Shown here in pieces: positions 17,172 to 26,155 of a DNA stretch of 64,000 bases. The notes beneath the pieces were generated by a model. That model worked only from the letters and a program-made list of their open reading frames with translations, was not told the DNA's origin and made no database searches. The stretch is from Methanolacinia paynteri (GTDB lineage: Archaea; Halobacteriota; Methanomicrobia; Methanomicrobiales; Methanomicrobiaceae), in the NCBI RefSeq assembly GCF_000784355.1, contig NZ_KN360931.1, forward strand, positions 126,836-190,835. The letters run 5' to 3'. Position 1 is the stretch's first letter, and each line of letters opens with the position of its first letter. A program made the translations under genes and the position numbers.

Positions 17172-18352
17172 AAAGTATCATCCGGTTAAAAGATGTTGAA
17201 TTCAGCTATCCCAACGGCCAGAAGGCGCTTAAGGGAATCAATTTGGAGATCTTTGAAGGAGAAAAGATCGCCCTCGTAGGATCGAACGGTGCAGGAAAAT
17301 CGACACTCCTCCTTATGCTGAACGGAATGCTGAAGCCTGGTTCCGGGACTGTCTTTTTTAAGGGCGAACCTGTTTCATATACCCGCAATAAATTAAGGGA
17401 CCTGAGAAAAAACGTCGGTTTTGTATTCCAGAATCCTGATCACCAGATAATTGCCCCGACTGTATTCCAGGATGTTGCATTCGGCCCGGTGAATCTTGAC
17501 TATGAGGAGGACGAGATAAAACAGGCTGTTTCCGAGGCGCTGATGTACGTGGATCTTTCAGGCTTCGAGCGCCGTCCTCCACATCAGCTTTCCGGGGGAG
17601 AGAAGAAGAAGGTGGCGATAGCCGGTATTCTGGCTATGAACCCCGACGTGCTTGTATTCGATGAGCCGACAAGCGCCCTCGATCCCGCAAGCTCCGAAGG
17701 CATCATGGAGCTGCTCGACGAACTGAACCATGAAGGAAAGACCACCATAATTTCGACCCATGACGTCGAACTGGCATATCCGTGGGCCGACAGGATCATC
17801 CTGATGAACGACGGCATGATACTAAGTTGTAGTAATCCTTCCGGCGCCTTCTCCGATGAAAAGATACTGCGGGATGCAAAATTATCGAGACCTGTCCTGC
17901 TCGAACTTTATCATTCCCTGTTCGAGATGGATATGCTTCCCGAAGCGGAGAGCCCCCCGAAATCTGTTCTTGATTTTGTTCATCTGGTGGAGAGAGAGAA
18001 CGGTGCAAATGATAAAGGCAAAAGCGAAAGGTGCGGTTCCATATATCTGGTCGATGCAGACAGGCTTGGCGACAGATCCCTGAAGGAGTGTCTCGAATCA
18101 CTCACGGTCGATTTTGTCGGTGCGATGGGTTCTTACGCCAAGAAGAAGGCTGAAACCGACGGGATCGATCTGAATTTCACATACGGTGTCATCGATAAAT
18201 GCCTGCTAAAGGCAATATCCGGGCAGAACAGTATGATTATTACAACCGGTGGGATGATCAAAAGAGTAATTGATCGTGTCAATGGGTTCTGTGAGGAGAG
18301 CGGGAAACAGGTCGATGTCGTTTCTATGGACGAATTTGTGGGACTGTCTTGA
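17168..18352 (+). CDS. cbiO: cobalt ECF transporter ATPase CbiO with an extra C-terminal domain
   Basis: A 394-residue protein from GTG 17168. Residues 1-250 are a complete ABC ATPase: Walker A GSNGAGKST, Q-loop FQNPDHQ, signature LSGGEKKK, Walker B VLVFDEPTSALDP and H-loop STHD. Family members usually end near 280 residues; here residues about 280-394 form an added alpha/beta domain (GSIYLVDADRLGDRSLKE, FVGAMGSYAKKKA, IITTGGMIKRVIDRVNGF). The role of the extension is unknown; a regulatory domain is inference. Its stop is followed by hairpin repeats shared with the convergent cbiE. Confidence 0.93.
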   Translation: MKSIIRLKDVEFSYPNGQKALKGINLEIFEGEKIALVGSNGAGKSTLLLMLNGMLKPGSGTVFFKGEPVSYTRNKLRDLRKNVGFVFQNPDHQIIAPTVFQDVAFGPVNLDYEEDEIKQAVSEALMYVDLSGFERRPPHQLSGGEKKKVAIAGILAMNPDVLVFDEPTSALDPASSEGIMELLDELNHEGKTTIISTHDVELAYPWADRIILMNDGMILSCSNPSGAFSDEKILRDAKLSRPVLLELYHSLFEMDMLPEAESPPKSVLDFVHLVERENGANDKGKSERCGSIYLVDADRLGDRSLKECLESLTVDFVGAMGSYAKKKAETDGIDLNFTYGVIDKCLLKAISGQNSMIITTGGMIKRVIDRVNGFCEESGKQVDVVSMDEFVGLS

Positions 18353-18358
18353 TTTTAC

Positions 18359-18470
18359 CGGTTGGGTATAAGCCCCTGACGGGGCAACCCGGACGCAGTT
18401 TGCTCCGCAAAACTGCGTAAAGATGATAACCCGGCCTGGACGCTACCCCTCCGGGTAGCCTCGGCCGGGA
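18359..18470 (+). repeat. hairpin repeat family 2, copy 1
   Basis: Contains GGGTATAAGCCCCTGACGGG, then GCAGTTTGCTCCGCAAAACT and a GGCCTGG...CTCGGCC hairpin. It matches, in reverse, the copy at 18517-18619. Lying just after cbiO, it may serve as a terminator as well as a repeat. Confidence 0.6.
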
Positions 18471-18516
18471 ATTAAATAAGTCAGAATATTTATCATTTTT
18501 TTTGAAGAAGATCTCT

Positions 18517-18619
18517 GGAGCCGGAGGGATGCTTGTCCATCCCGAAGGTGACTTATCACAATTTGCGAAAGTTTGCGCAGCAAACTGAGCACCGGGCTGC
18601 CCCGAAGGGGCTTATGCCC
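18517..18619 (-). repeat. hairpin repeat family 2, copy 2
   Basis: On the plus strand it reads TTTGCGAAAGTTTGCGCAGC, then CCGGGCTGCCCCGAAGGGGC and CTTATGCCC. It is an inverted partner of copy 1, the two flanking a 45-bp AT-rich centre. The convergent position between cbiO and cbiE suits a two-way terminator. A related copy lies at 62577-62674. Confidence 0.6.
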
Positions 18620-18737
18620 TTATTATTCACAGAACATTAAAGGAAAAAACCGGGCTTATGCCCAAAAAAATTCTCAAAAATTTCGTGAAAAATGATCTGA
18701 TGAGGGGCTTAAGCCCCTAAAGTCACAAAATGATATC

Positions 18738-19319
18738 TTAAAAATCCCCGACAAAAAGAACGAACAACCCCGTCCGCGGAGAAGGAGGATTCCTGACATC
18801 CCCTTTCTGAATGTTCTCGTCCGGGTACCCGAGCCGTTCGCAGACAGCGATTTTGCAATCCGGAGATCCAACCAACAGCCTCTCTGCAAGTTTTTCAGTA
18901 CTGAACTCCGGGTCTGCAATTATGAATACGATCTTTCCTCTTGAAATGTCAAAGCAGATCTCATCGAACGCCTTTTCGTGATCCTTCGCATGAGCGTTTA
19001 CGATAGTCGTCTTTGTCATCGGGATCTTCAGTTTTGCACAGGCGTACTGGTACGATGAAATCCCCGACACTATCTCACCGTCAAGATACCCGAGACCCGC
19101 GAGCATCGGATCTCCTGTCGAAAGGATCACCGCATTGTCGGGTAGCGTCCTGAGGCTCTTGTAATCCGAGATTATCCGGGCATCGCACTCTTTTCCTATA
19201 TGGGCAGATGCCAGTTCCAATGCTCTTTCCGAGCCGTAGATAAGATCAGCACTCTCAATGGCACTGATGGCTTCTTCCGTGAGCATCCCCGGTCCGCATC
19301 CAACCCCTACAATCTTCAT
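18738..19319 (-). CDS. cbiE: cobalt-precorrin-7 (C5)-methyltransferase CbiE
   Basis: A 193-residue tetrapyrrole methylase beginning MKIVGVGCGPGMLTEEA, with the SAM-binding STGDPMLAG near residue 68. In the anaerobic pathway it methylates C5, working with CbiT. It is the last gene of the eight-gene minus-strand operon and overlaps the cbiD end by 4 bp. Confidence 0.92.
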   Translation of the reverse strand: MKIVGVGCGPGMLTEEAISAIESADLIYGSERALELASAHIGKECDARIISDYKSLRTLPDNAVILSTGDPMLAGLGYLDGEIVSGISSYQYACAKLKIPMTKTTIVNAHAKDHEKAFDEICFDISRGKIVFIIADPEFSTEKLAERLLVGSPDCKIAVCERLGYPDENIQKGDVRNPPSPRTGLFVLFVGDF

Positions 19320-20326
19320 CCTGAATCTCCGATAATTTCACCGTTGCGCCCGATGATCATGACTCTCATACCAGGCATCTTCTTCTTATAATCATTAAGA
19401 TTTTCTTTGAGAATCGATTCCCATCTCTCCGACATTGTCAGCTCCTCAACAGTCTTGTATCCCGTTCCGTCAAGAATCTCCGGATTGATGAACTTGAGGA
19501 TGAGCGCCGGGAGCCCGCAGAGTATTGCCCTGCCCATCGCTGCCTCGATCGCTCTTCCCATGAATTTCCCGACAAGAACCACTTCGTTGTCAGGGAAGAG
19601 CATCCTCGAGTACCTGAGGCCCGTTCTTCCGGTCGTCAGGACCGGGGTGTCAGTATTTTTGATTCTGTCGAATACGTCTTCCGAGAGGTGATCGGCCCAG
19701 GGTTCAACAAGTCCGGTAGACCCGAGAACCGAAACACCACCCATCACCCCTACCTTCGGGTTGAGAGTCTGTTCGCCGATCTCTTTTCCTTTCGGAATGC
19801 TGAGTTCGACGGAGACACCGTTAAGGTTCAGGACCTCTGCCGCCTCTCCTATCGATCGGAGGATCGCATTCATTGCCGGATGGCTTATCGCAGGATCGCC
19901 TTTTTTGTATCTCGGGGTCTCCCTCTCGAAACGTCCGATCCCTTCTCCGGCGGTAAAATCAATTCCTGATCCGGTCTCAACGGCTTTGGCAGAAAACTGA
20001 AGGCCGGATGTTATATCGTTTTTGTAATCCCCGGAATATTTGTATGCAGTCCCTGTCCCGTCTTTTCCTTCGGCCTTTACTCCAAAACGGAGATTGCACG
20101 ACAGCAGAATATCGACTTCCGATACAGGCGTTCTGAGGGACAGAACTGCCGCTTTGCATGCGGCGGCAGCGGTAGTTCCCGTAGTAAATCCTCTTTTAAG
20201 TATCTCTCCCGTCGAGGTAAGTATGGCAAGACCCCTTCTGACAAGTTCCAGGGCCTCTTCATCTCTGCAAAGCCTGACCCAGTCTTCGGGGTACTCAAAA
20301 CCGGTTACGGGATCAATTACCTTCAT
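19316..20326 (-). CDS. cbiD: cobalt-precorrin-5B (C1)-methyltransferase CbiD
   Basis: A 336-residue protein with GFTTGTTAAAACKAAVL near residues 46-62, GRTGLRYSRMLFP and VLVGKFMGRAI, all CbiD signatures. It methylates C1 of cobalt-precorrin-5B. The gene starts on the last base of cbiC and overlaps cbiE. Confidence 0.94.
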   Translation of the reverse strand: MKVIDPVTGFEYPEDWVRLCRDEEALELVRRGLAILTSTGEILKRGFTTGTTAAAACKAAVLSLRTPVSEVDILLSCNLRFGVKAEGKDGTGTAYKYSGDYKNDITSGLQFSAKAVETGSGIDFTAGEGIGRFERETPRYKKGDPAISHPAMNAILRSIGEAAEVLNLNGVSVELSIPKGKEIGEQTLNPKVGVMGGVSVLGSTGLVEPWADHLSEDVFDRIKNTDTPVLTTGRTGLRYSRMLFPDNEVVLVGKFMGRAIEAAMGRAILCGLPALILKFINPEILDGTGYKTVEELTMSERWESILKENLNDYKKKMPGMRVMIIGRNGEIIGDSG

Positions 20327-20961
20327 CAGATCTGCTGTTTTTCAATAAACATCGTGATAATCTCGTTCATCGAGGCAACCGCAGGAGGAGTTCCTCCACG
20401 TGTTCCCCTGTTCGAGACGGACGGAACGTCTTTTGTACGAAGTAGCTCCTTGGATTCCTTTGCATTCACAAATCCCACAGGCGTCCCGATAACAAGTGCC
20501 GGCTTTATGCCCTTGTCGATAAAGTCGCAGACCATAAGCAGGGCCGAAGGTGCGTTGCCTATTACGATAATCGAGCCCTCGATTTTGTCTTTCAATGCGA
20601 TAAAGCCCGCAGAACTCCTGGTAATCTCTTTGTTTTTGGAAACTTCGGATTCATAATCCAGTACACACAGGACTTCCGAGTTATGCTCTTTCTTTCTGAT
20701 TCCAGTCTGGACCATCCTGATGTCGGTGATGATCGGTGCCCCGGATTCGAGAGCCTTAAGACCGGCATCGATCGGATTATTTTTAAAGGCCATCAGATCG
20801 GCCATGATGAAATCCCCGACCGCGATTGCGCATCTCTGGCGTATCCTGTCCTCAGGCGTTTCGTCTCCAACTACCATCCTTGCAAGGCCCCTGCTCGTCG
20901 ACGAGATCTGGTAGCCTTCTTTTGTGTCCGCTCCCGGATCAATATACGTATTTCCTGTCAT
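20326..20961 (-). CDS. cbiC: cobalt-precorrin-8 methylmutase CbiC
   Basis: A 211-residue enzyme that moves the C11 methyl group to C12 to give cobyrinate. Signatures include RCAIAVGDFIMADLM near residues 43-57, IGNAPSAL and GTPVGFVNAKESKELL, and RGTRGGTPPAVASMNEI at the end. It overlaps cbiH by 23 bp, a larger overlap than most in the operon, so start choice may differ slightly. Confidence 0.94.
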   Translation of the reverse strand: MTGNTYIDPGADTKEGYQISSTSRGLARMVVGDETPEDRIRQRCAIAVGDFIMADLMAFKNNPIDAGLKALESGAPIITDIRMVQTGIRKKEHNSEVLCVLDYESEVSKNKEITRSSAGFIALKDKIEGSIIVIGNAPSALLMVCDFIDKGIKPALVIGTPVGFVNAKESKELLRTKDVPSVSNRGTRGGTPPAVASMNEIITMFIEKQQI

Positions 20962-21721
20962 AACCCCTCGGAGTAATCATAATATCTTTACCGCATACAT
21001 CCTGTATACGGGTTTCTTCACCGCCGATGATCACTATAGAACTCATGTCCACAAAGCTGTCGTCGTCGAAGAGCGATTTCAGCGTGAAAAATCTTTTATC
21101 CTCGTTCTCCCTGTATGCATTTTTGACAACGGCAACAGGCGTCTCTTCTTTTTTATATTTCAGGGCGATCGATAAGGCCAGAGAAAGATTAGCGGGCCTT
21201 CCTCTGCTTTTCGGGTTGTAGAGCGCAACCGGAATTCCCATCTGAAATGCGAGGTCAAGCCTCTTTTCAATAATCTCCAGCGGAGTCAGGAGATCGGAGA
21301 GGGATATCGTGACATAGTCCCCCGAGAGTGGGGATCCGGCAAGAGAAGCTGCTGCAGTCGCGGCAGTAACACCGGGTACGACCTCGTAGTCGATACACGA
21401 ATCCTCGTGAGCGATTACCTCAAGGACGATGCTTGCCATACCATAGATTCCGGGATCGCCCCCGCTGACCATACAGACTTTCCTTGTTTCTGCAAGCTCG
21501 ACGCATCTCTTTGCCCGGTCTACCTCTTTGCCCATCGAGCTTCGAATAACTTCCTTGCCTTCGATGTATTCCGGGATATGATCAAGGTAAAAGTCGTTCC
21601 CGATAATAATATCAGATTCCCTGATCGCTTCTATTGCCCTTCCGGTAAGCTGTGTGTTCTTACCCGGGCCTGTTCCGACAATGAATAATTTTCCTTTGTT
21701 ATCGTTACCTGATGACTGCAA
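20939..21721 (-). CDS. cbiH: cobalt-factor III / precorrin-3B C17-methyltransferase CbiH
   Basis: A 260-residue SAM methylase that methylates C17 and drives ring contraction. It has GTGPGKNTQLTGRAI near residue 16, VVSGG-type MVSGGDPGIYGMAS near residue 85, and VALYNPKSRGRP. The first 10 residues are hydrophilic, and a start a few codons later is possible. Overlaps cbiG by 17 bp and cbiC by 23 bp. Confidence 0.93.
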   Translation of the reverse strand: MQSSGNDNKGKLFIVGTGPGKNTQLTGRAIEAIRESDIIIGNDFYLDHIPEYIEGKEVIRSSMGKEVDRAKRCVELAETRKVCMVSGGDPGIYGMASIVLEVIAHEDSCIDYEVVPGVTAATAAASLAGSPLSGDYVTISLSDLLTPLEIIEKRLDLAFQMGIPVALYNPKSRGRPANLSLALSIALKYKKEETPVAVVKNAYRENEDKRFFTLKSLFDDDSFVDMSSIVIIGGEETRIQDVCGKDIMITPRGYDRKYVY

Positions 21722-22580
21722 CTGTTACTCCTCCGTATTTTCGTTTGTTCATTATGATCTCCTTTCTCTTCGACAATGCAAGAGCCGCAGGTTCAGCAAC
21801 CCCGGGAAGGCCGAGTTTGTCCTGTGCTCTTGACGGCGATTCGGGATTCTGTTCTTTCAGTGTTTCATCGTCCAGGAAGATCAGGTTTCCGTTAATCTCC
21901 CCGATCGCATCGATCAGGCCCTTTTCGTTCTTCTTGAGGCATGTCGTTGCATATGCCAGAACCTCTTCTCTCCCGATTCCTGCATCGGACAATGCGGAGT
22001 CGATCGCCCGGAGGACTTCCTCCTTCGAAATTCCCTTTCGGCACCCGACACCCACTATATATTCCCCTTTTTCAAGCAGGACCGATACACCCGGGGGAAC
22101 AATTGCAATGGCCGGCGGCTCTATGATCTGAATGGTCGTCTTTCCGTCAAGGATGGATGAGTTGACCGCCCGTGTAGAGTCCTTGTTGATTATCTCAAGA
22201 CCTCTCTCATCCGCGATTCCTTCGACAGAAGGGAGACCACGGGTCTCCGTCGCGGTAGTAATCACCGGATGGACACCATATTTCCCGAGCTCCCTTGCCA
22301 GCTCGTTTCCGCCGTGATGTCCGCCGATTACCGGAATTGCGTATCTCAGGTCCGGGCTGACTACGACAATGCACGGGTCGGTCCACTTGTCCTCAAGGTA
22401 CGGGGCTGCAGCCCTGACTGCTATTCCTGCGGACATTACTGCAGCTATTCTTTTGTACCTGCTGAAAATATCGCCGAAAGTTTCCTTTGAATAAAGCTCG
22501 AAGTCTGCATTCAGCTTCTCTGCCAGCTCCTTTGCCCCCGGAGCAAACTTATTCAGGGAGATTACGACAGTATCCTTCAT
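21705..22580 (-). CDS. cbiG: cobalt-precorrin-5A hydrolase CbiG
   Basis: A 291-residue protein that opens the delta-lactone and releases acetaldehyde. It has ISLNKFAPGAKELAEKL at the N-terminus, VMSAGIAVRAAAPYLEDKW-type core, GGHHGGNELAREL, and the C-terminal GVGCRKGISKEEV domain. Overlaps cbiF by 4 bp. Confidence 0.94.
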   Translation of the reverse strand: MKDTVVISLNKFAPGAKELAEKLNADFELYSKETFGDIFSRYKRIAAVMSAGIAVRAAAPYLEDKWTDPCIVVVSPDLRYAIPVIGGHHGGNELARELGKYGVHPVITTATETRGLPSVEGIADERGLEIINKDSTRAVNSSILDGKTTIQIIEPPAIAIVPPGVSVLLEKGEYIVGVGCRKGISKEEVLRAIDSALSDAGIGREEVLAYATTCLKKNEKGLIDAIGEINGNLIFLDDETLKEQNPESPSRAQDKLGLPGVAEPAALALSKRKEIIMNKRKYGGVTVAVIR

Positions 22581-23302
22581 CCGTACAGGTGCGAATTTAC
22601 GTATTCAGGTCCCGAGGCATTCACAACCTCGCCGATTATAATGAGGGCCGTCTTCTCTATTCCGGCTTCCCGTGCCTTTTGTGCAATATCGGAGACAGTA
22701 CCTCTTACGATCTTTTCATCAGGCCATGTTGTATGATAGACGACTGCGGCAGGAGTATCGGGAGGACATTCAACCTTTTCGAATATCTCCTCCATATGCT
22801 CAGTGCCAAGGAAGATCACCATCGTCTGACCGAGTCTCGACATCTCCGCGATCTGGTCCGTATCGAGTGTTTTCCCTGCAGGCCGTGTAATGATTACGGA
22901 TTCGGAGACTCCCTTGAGTGTATACTGGATGCCGAGCGAGGCTGCTGCACCGAACATCGAAGATACCCCGGGTACCCTTTCGGTCTCAATCCCGGCTTTT
23001 TTCAGGATCTCGACCTGCTCTATTATCGCCCCGTAGAGGGCGGGATCGCCGGAATGAAGTCTCACGACAGTCTTTCCTTCCTTTGCCGCCCTTATCATGA
23101 TCTCGGTCATGACCTCAAGCTTCATGCCCCAGCTGTCGTATTTCTCCGGTGCCGGGCATTCGTCGACAAGCTGCGAGTTCACGAGCGAACCTGCATAAAT
23201 CAGGAGATCGGCATTGTCCAGCAGTTCTTTTCCTTTAACTGTAATAAGGCCGGGATCTCCGCATCCCGCACCAACGATATAGATCTTCGGCATTTTCTTC
23301 AC
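22577..23302 (-). CDS. cbiF: cobalt-precorrin-4 C11-methyltransferase CbiF
   Basis: A 241-residue SAM methylase with VGAGCGDPGLITVKG near residue 10, VRLHSGDPALYGAI near residue 80 and GVSSMFGAAASLG. It methylates C11. A 26-bp gap separates it from cbiL upstream; it overlaps cbiG downstream. Confidence 0.95.
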   Translation of the reverse strand: MKKMPKIYIVGAGCGDPGLITVKGKELLDNADLLIYAGSLVNSQLVDECPAPEKYDSWGMKLEVMTEIMIRAAKEGKTVVRLHSGDPALYGAIIEQVEILKKAGIETERVPGVSSMFGAAASLGIQYTLKGVSESVIITRPAGKTLDTDQIAEMSRLGQTMVIFLGTEHMEEIFEKVECPPDTPAAVVYHTTWPDEKIVRGTVSDIAQKAREAGIEKTALIIIGEVVNASGPEYVNSHLYG

Positions 23303-23328
23303 TTTTCCGTGTTTTCGCTTTTTCTTAT

Positions 23329-23937
23329 TTACTTCCCTGCAAACAGTACGCTAAAATAGGCGCTTTCTTCCGGTAGATTGTCGTTCCTGTAGATCTTCTG
23401 GCCGCTCATGTACATCCTCTCGGCAAGGATGAAATTGCTGTAACCTTCCTTTTTCAGTTCTTCGGCCTTCTGCCGGGGCTTTCTCACCTTAAGCAGGATC
23501 CTGCAGTCCGTCTCCGATCCGTCCGAGATCTCGATTCCTCCGTTTATATAGATCCCGGCGGCAGAGGCCAGTGCCGTAATCGAACTTACACCGGGGACCG
23601 TTTCGTATTCGATCTCCGGGTATTTTTCGTCAAGGACACTGCAAAGTCTTCCGAAGGTTCCGTAGAAATTCGGGTCCCCGAGTATGCAGAATACCGCAAG
23701 GCCGTTCTTTGCCACGGGAGCGATCTTATCCGCATTCTCCTCGATGCATCTTTTGATGTATTCCTGGTCGTCTGTCATGGGAAACGAGAGCACCACCGGG
23801 TCCTTCCTGTAAGGGGATATTATCTCCTTTGCGACCTTTCCGGGGACAAAGACCTGGTCCGCTTCCTGTATCAGCCGTACGGCCTTTACAGTAAGAAGTT
23901 CGGGATCTCCGGGGCCGATACCTACCGCAACGAGCAT
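23329..23937 (-). CDS. cbiL: cobalt-factor II C20-methyltransferase CbiL
   Basis: A 202-residue SAM methylase, the first corrin-committed methylation. VGIGPGDPELLTVKAVRLI at the N-terminus, CILGDPNFYGTFG near residue 85 and GVSSITALAS are typical. It starts directly after the cbiT stop. Confidence 0.92.
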   Translation of the reverse strand: MLVAVGIGPGDPELLTVKAVRLIQEADQVFVPGKVAKEIISPYRKDPVVLSFPMTDDQEYIKRCIEENADKIAPVAKNGLAVFCILGDPNFYGTFGRLCSVLDEKYPEIEYETVPGVSSITALASAAGIYINGGIEISDGSETDCRILLKVRKPRQKAEELKKEGYSNFILAERMYMSGQKIYRNDNLPEESAYFSVLFAGK

Positions 23938-24462
23938 CTATGCCACCTCCCCGACAATGATGTATACCGGGTTTATCGGTTTGAACATGATATCGCCCAC
24001 AAGTTCGTATGACCGGGAAACCTGAACATGCACGACTTCCCTGAAAATTCCAAGCTCTTTCATCTTATTTATGGTCCTTGAAACAGTATCGAGGAGGACT
24101 GCGTTTACTACAATTCTTCCGGATACAACAGATTTAAGTTTTTCAAGAATAATCTCGATATTTCCGGACCCCCCGAGAAATGCACAGTCGAGAGCTCCTA
24201 TATCGTCCAGGGCGGCGGACGCCTCCCCGTGTATAAGGATAATATTCTCCCTTCCTGCCTTTTCGATCTCCGATTTTGCGTAATCTACAGCTTCGGCTCT
24301 TCTGTCTATTGCATAAACGGTGCTGCACTTTTTCGATGCTTCAATAGATATCTTCGCAGTGCCGCATCCGATATCGGCCATAACATCTCCGTCTTCAATA
24401 TTGAGCTTTTGGAGAGAAACTGCCATTATTTCGTCCTGGGTCGGTCCGCCTTTGAGTCCCAT
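23938..24462 (-). CDS. cbiT: cobalt-precorrin-6B (C15)-methyltransferase, decarboxylating, CbiT
   Basis: A 174-residue Rossmann methyltransferase beginning MGLKGGPTQDEIMAVSLQKL, with the SAM-binding DIGCGTAKISIEASK near residues 30-44 and AFLGGSGNIE. It methylates C15 and decarboxylates C12 acetate. First gene of cbiTLFGHCDE; the AT-rich ATAATATATTA just upstream (24466-24476) may be part of its promoter. CbiJ, the reductase acting between CbiD and CbiE/T, is not in the cluster. Confidence 0.93.
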   Translation of the reverse strand: MGLKGGPTQDEIMAVSLQKLNIEDGDVMADIGCGTAKISIEASKKCSTVYAIDRRAEAVDYAKSEIEKAGRENIILIHGEASAALDDIGALDCAFLGGSGNIEIILEKLKSVVSGRIVVNAVLLDTVSRTINKMKELGIFREVVHVQVSRSYELVGDIMFKPINPVYIIVGEVA

Positions 24463-24597
24463 TGATAATATATTATCGGCCTGAATGGGTTAAATTGTTG
24501 GCTTTCGTGTGAAGACCCCGGTGACGTGATATAATTACTTTTTGCAATTCTAACAATTGGTAAAGGTTAAAGGCATTATCTGATGTATAATATAAGA

Positions 24598-24777
24598 ATG
24601 ATCGTAATTCGTAGGGAGATTTGCGGATACTGCGGAGCCTGTGTTTCAGTCTGTCCTGAAGCTGCGCTGGAACTTGTAGATGCATATCTTGAAATCGATA
24701 CGGAAAAATGCAAAAACTGCAGGATCTGCGTAAGGGTCTGCCCTCTTGGTGCACTGGGGGTTTCGGATGAAGAGTGA
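24598..24777 (+). CDS. 2[4Fe-4S] ferredoxin paired with a geranylgeranyl reductase
   Basis: A 59-residue protein with two cluster motifs, [12 protein letters not shown] near residues 9-20 and [12 protein letters not shown] near 38-49, so two [4Fe-4S] clusters are expected. ATG 24598 is preferred over 24583. The stop lies 11 bp inside the next gene, so translation is coupled. It is the likely electron donor of that reductase. A shrunken copy of this gene is at 26063. Confidence 0.9.
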   Translation: MIVIRREICGYCGACVSVCPEAALELVDAYLEIDTEKCKNCRICVRVCPLGALGVSDEE

Positions 24778-25966
24778 ATATGATATCCTGGTGATTGGCG
24801 GGGGACCCGGCGGTGCGCTCGCTGCAAAAACCGCAGTCGAATCCGGACTTACCGCCTGTATTATCGAAAAAAGACCGGCAATCGGTGCACCTGTCAGGTG
24901 TGCGGAGGGTATCGGGGAGGATTTGATCTCGGAATTTTTCGATGAGGTAGATCCCAAATGGATCTCGGCAAAGATCGAGCGGGCCAAGATCATCGCTCCC
25001 GATGGATCTTCATTCTACCTTGACCCTGCAATGGCAGGCAATGAAGTGGGATATGTCCTTGATCGCAAATTTTTCGATCGCGATCTCGTCTGGCAGGCTG
25101 TCGATGCGGGTGCCGAATGCTATGTAAGGGCCCGTGCTGTGGATGCGATTGTCGAGGACGGCTATGTTAAGGGCGCTGTCATCGAATACGGGGGAGAAAG
25201 ATACGAAGTTCGTGCGAAGGTCGTAATTGCGGCCGACGGCGTGGAATCGAAGTTCTCAAGGTACTGCGGGATCGATACGACCGTTCCGCTGAGAGAGCTT
25301 GAGACCTGTGCCCAGTATCTCATGACCAATATCGACATCGAGCCCGGCGTAACTGTCTTCTACGTCGGAAGAGATGTGGCTCCCGAGGGCTACATCTGGA
25401 TATTTCCGAAGGGCGAGAGATCTGCGAATGTCGGCATAGGCATCTCGGGGACCCAGTCCAAGGATGGGAAGAGGGCGAAGGACTACCTCGACAAATATGT
25501 AGCGGAGAACTTCCCCGAAGGAAAAGTCATCGAGCTGATAATAGGCGGTGTCTCTGTCTGCGAACCCCTTGAGTGTACTGTTGCAAACGGACTTGTGGTC
25601 GTCGGGGATGCGGCAAGGCTCAGCGATCCCATAACAGGCGGCGGCATATACAACGCAATGTATTCGGGTAAACTTGCAGCAGAGGTTGCGGCGGAATGCA
25701 TTGAGAACAATGACTGGAGCAGGGATGCCCTTATGGAATATGACGAAATCTGGCGTGAATCAAGGATGGGCAAGGCTCTCCAGCGCAATTACCAGATTAA
25801 GGAGATCTTTGTAAAACTTGACGATGAGCAGCTCAATGCAATCCTGAATTCGGTCAACAATCTCGCGATGAAGGAGTTTTCGACACTCACCCTGATCAAG
25901 GAACTGATGAGGCTCAATCCCAAGGTGCTCAAGGATCTTAAAGGGCTTAAGAAATATTTTGAATAA
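24767..25966 (+). CDS. geranylgeranyl reductase family flavoprotein, copy 1
   Basis: A 399-residue FAD protein. Dinucleotide-binding motif [18 protein letters not shown] at the N-terminus, PVRCAEG near residue 43, and the FAD-binding [22 protein letters not shown] near residue 283. The family includes digeranylgeranylglycerophospholipid reductase, which saturates archaeal lipid chains and other isoprenoids. Ferredoxin dependence is inferred from the 11-bp overlapped upstream gene. A close paralogue follows at 26145, so one copy may act on a different isoprenoid. Confidence 0.9.
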   Translation: MKSEYDILVIGGGPGGALAAKTAVESGLTACIIEKRPAIGAPVRCAEGIGEDLISEFFDEVDPKWISAKIERAKIIAPDGSSFYLDPAMAGNEVGYVLDRKFFDRDLVWQAVDAGAECYVRARAVDAIVEDGYVKGAVIEYGGERYEVRAKVVIAADGVESKFSRYCGIDTTVPLRELETCAQYLMTNIDIEPGVTVFYVGRDVAPEGYIWIFPKGERSANVGIGISGTQSKDGKRAKDYLDKYVAENFPEGKVIELIIGGVSVCEPLECTVANGLVVVGDAARLSDPITGGGIYNAMYSGKLAAEVAAECIENNDWSRDALMEYDEIWRESRMGKALQRNYQIKEIFVKLDDEQLNAILNSVNNLAMKEFSTLTLIKELMRLNPKVLKDLKGLKKYFE

Positions 25967-26062
25967 AAACCTGAAACATATTTTTCTATTCTGTAATTAT
26001 CGGGCACGGCAGCGATCTCAATTGATAAAAATTAGGACGTAACCGGATGTATATTTTAATAA

Positions 26063-26155
26063 ATGATCGTTATTCGCAGGGAGATTTGCGGAGACTGTGG
26101 GATTTATATAAAGGTCTGTCCTCCCTGTGCGTTGGGTGTGTCGAATGAAGAATGA
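26063..26155 (+). pseudogene. 30-aa ferredoxin remnant or mini-ferredoxin
   Basis: An open frame encodes 30 residues: [30 protein letters not shown]. It matches both ends of the ferredoxin at 24598 but lacks about 29 internal residues, as if the two cluster motifs recombined. Four cysteines remain (9, 12, 19, 22). The start, the frame and the 11-bp overlap with the next reductase are kept as in copy 1. It is either decaying or a coupling leader for the reductase; whether it still binds metal is unknown. Confidence 0.7.
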
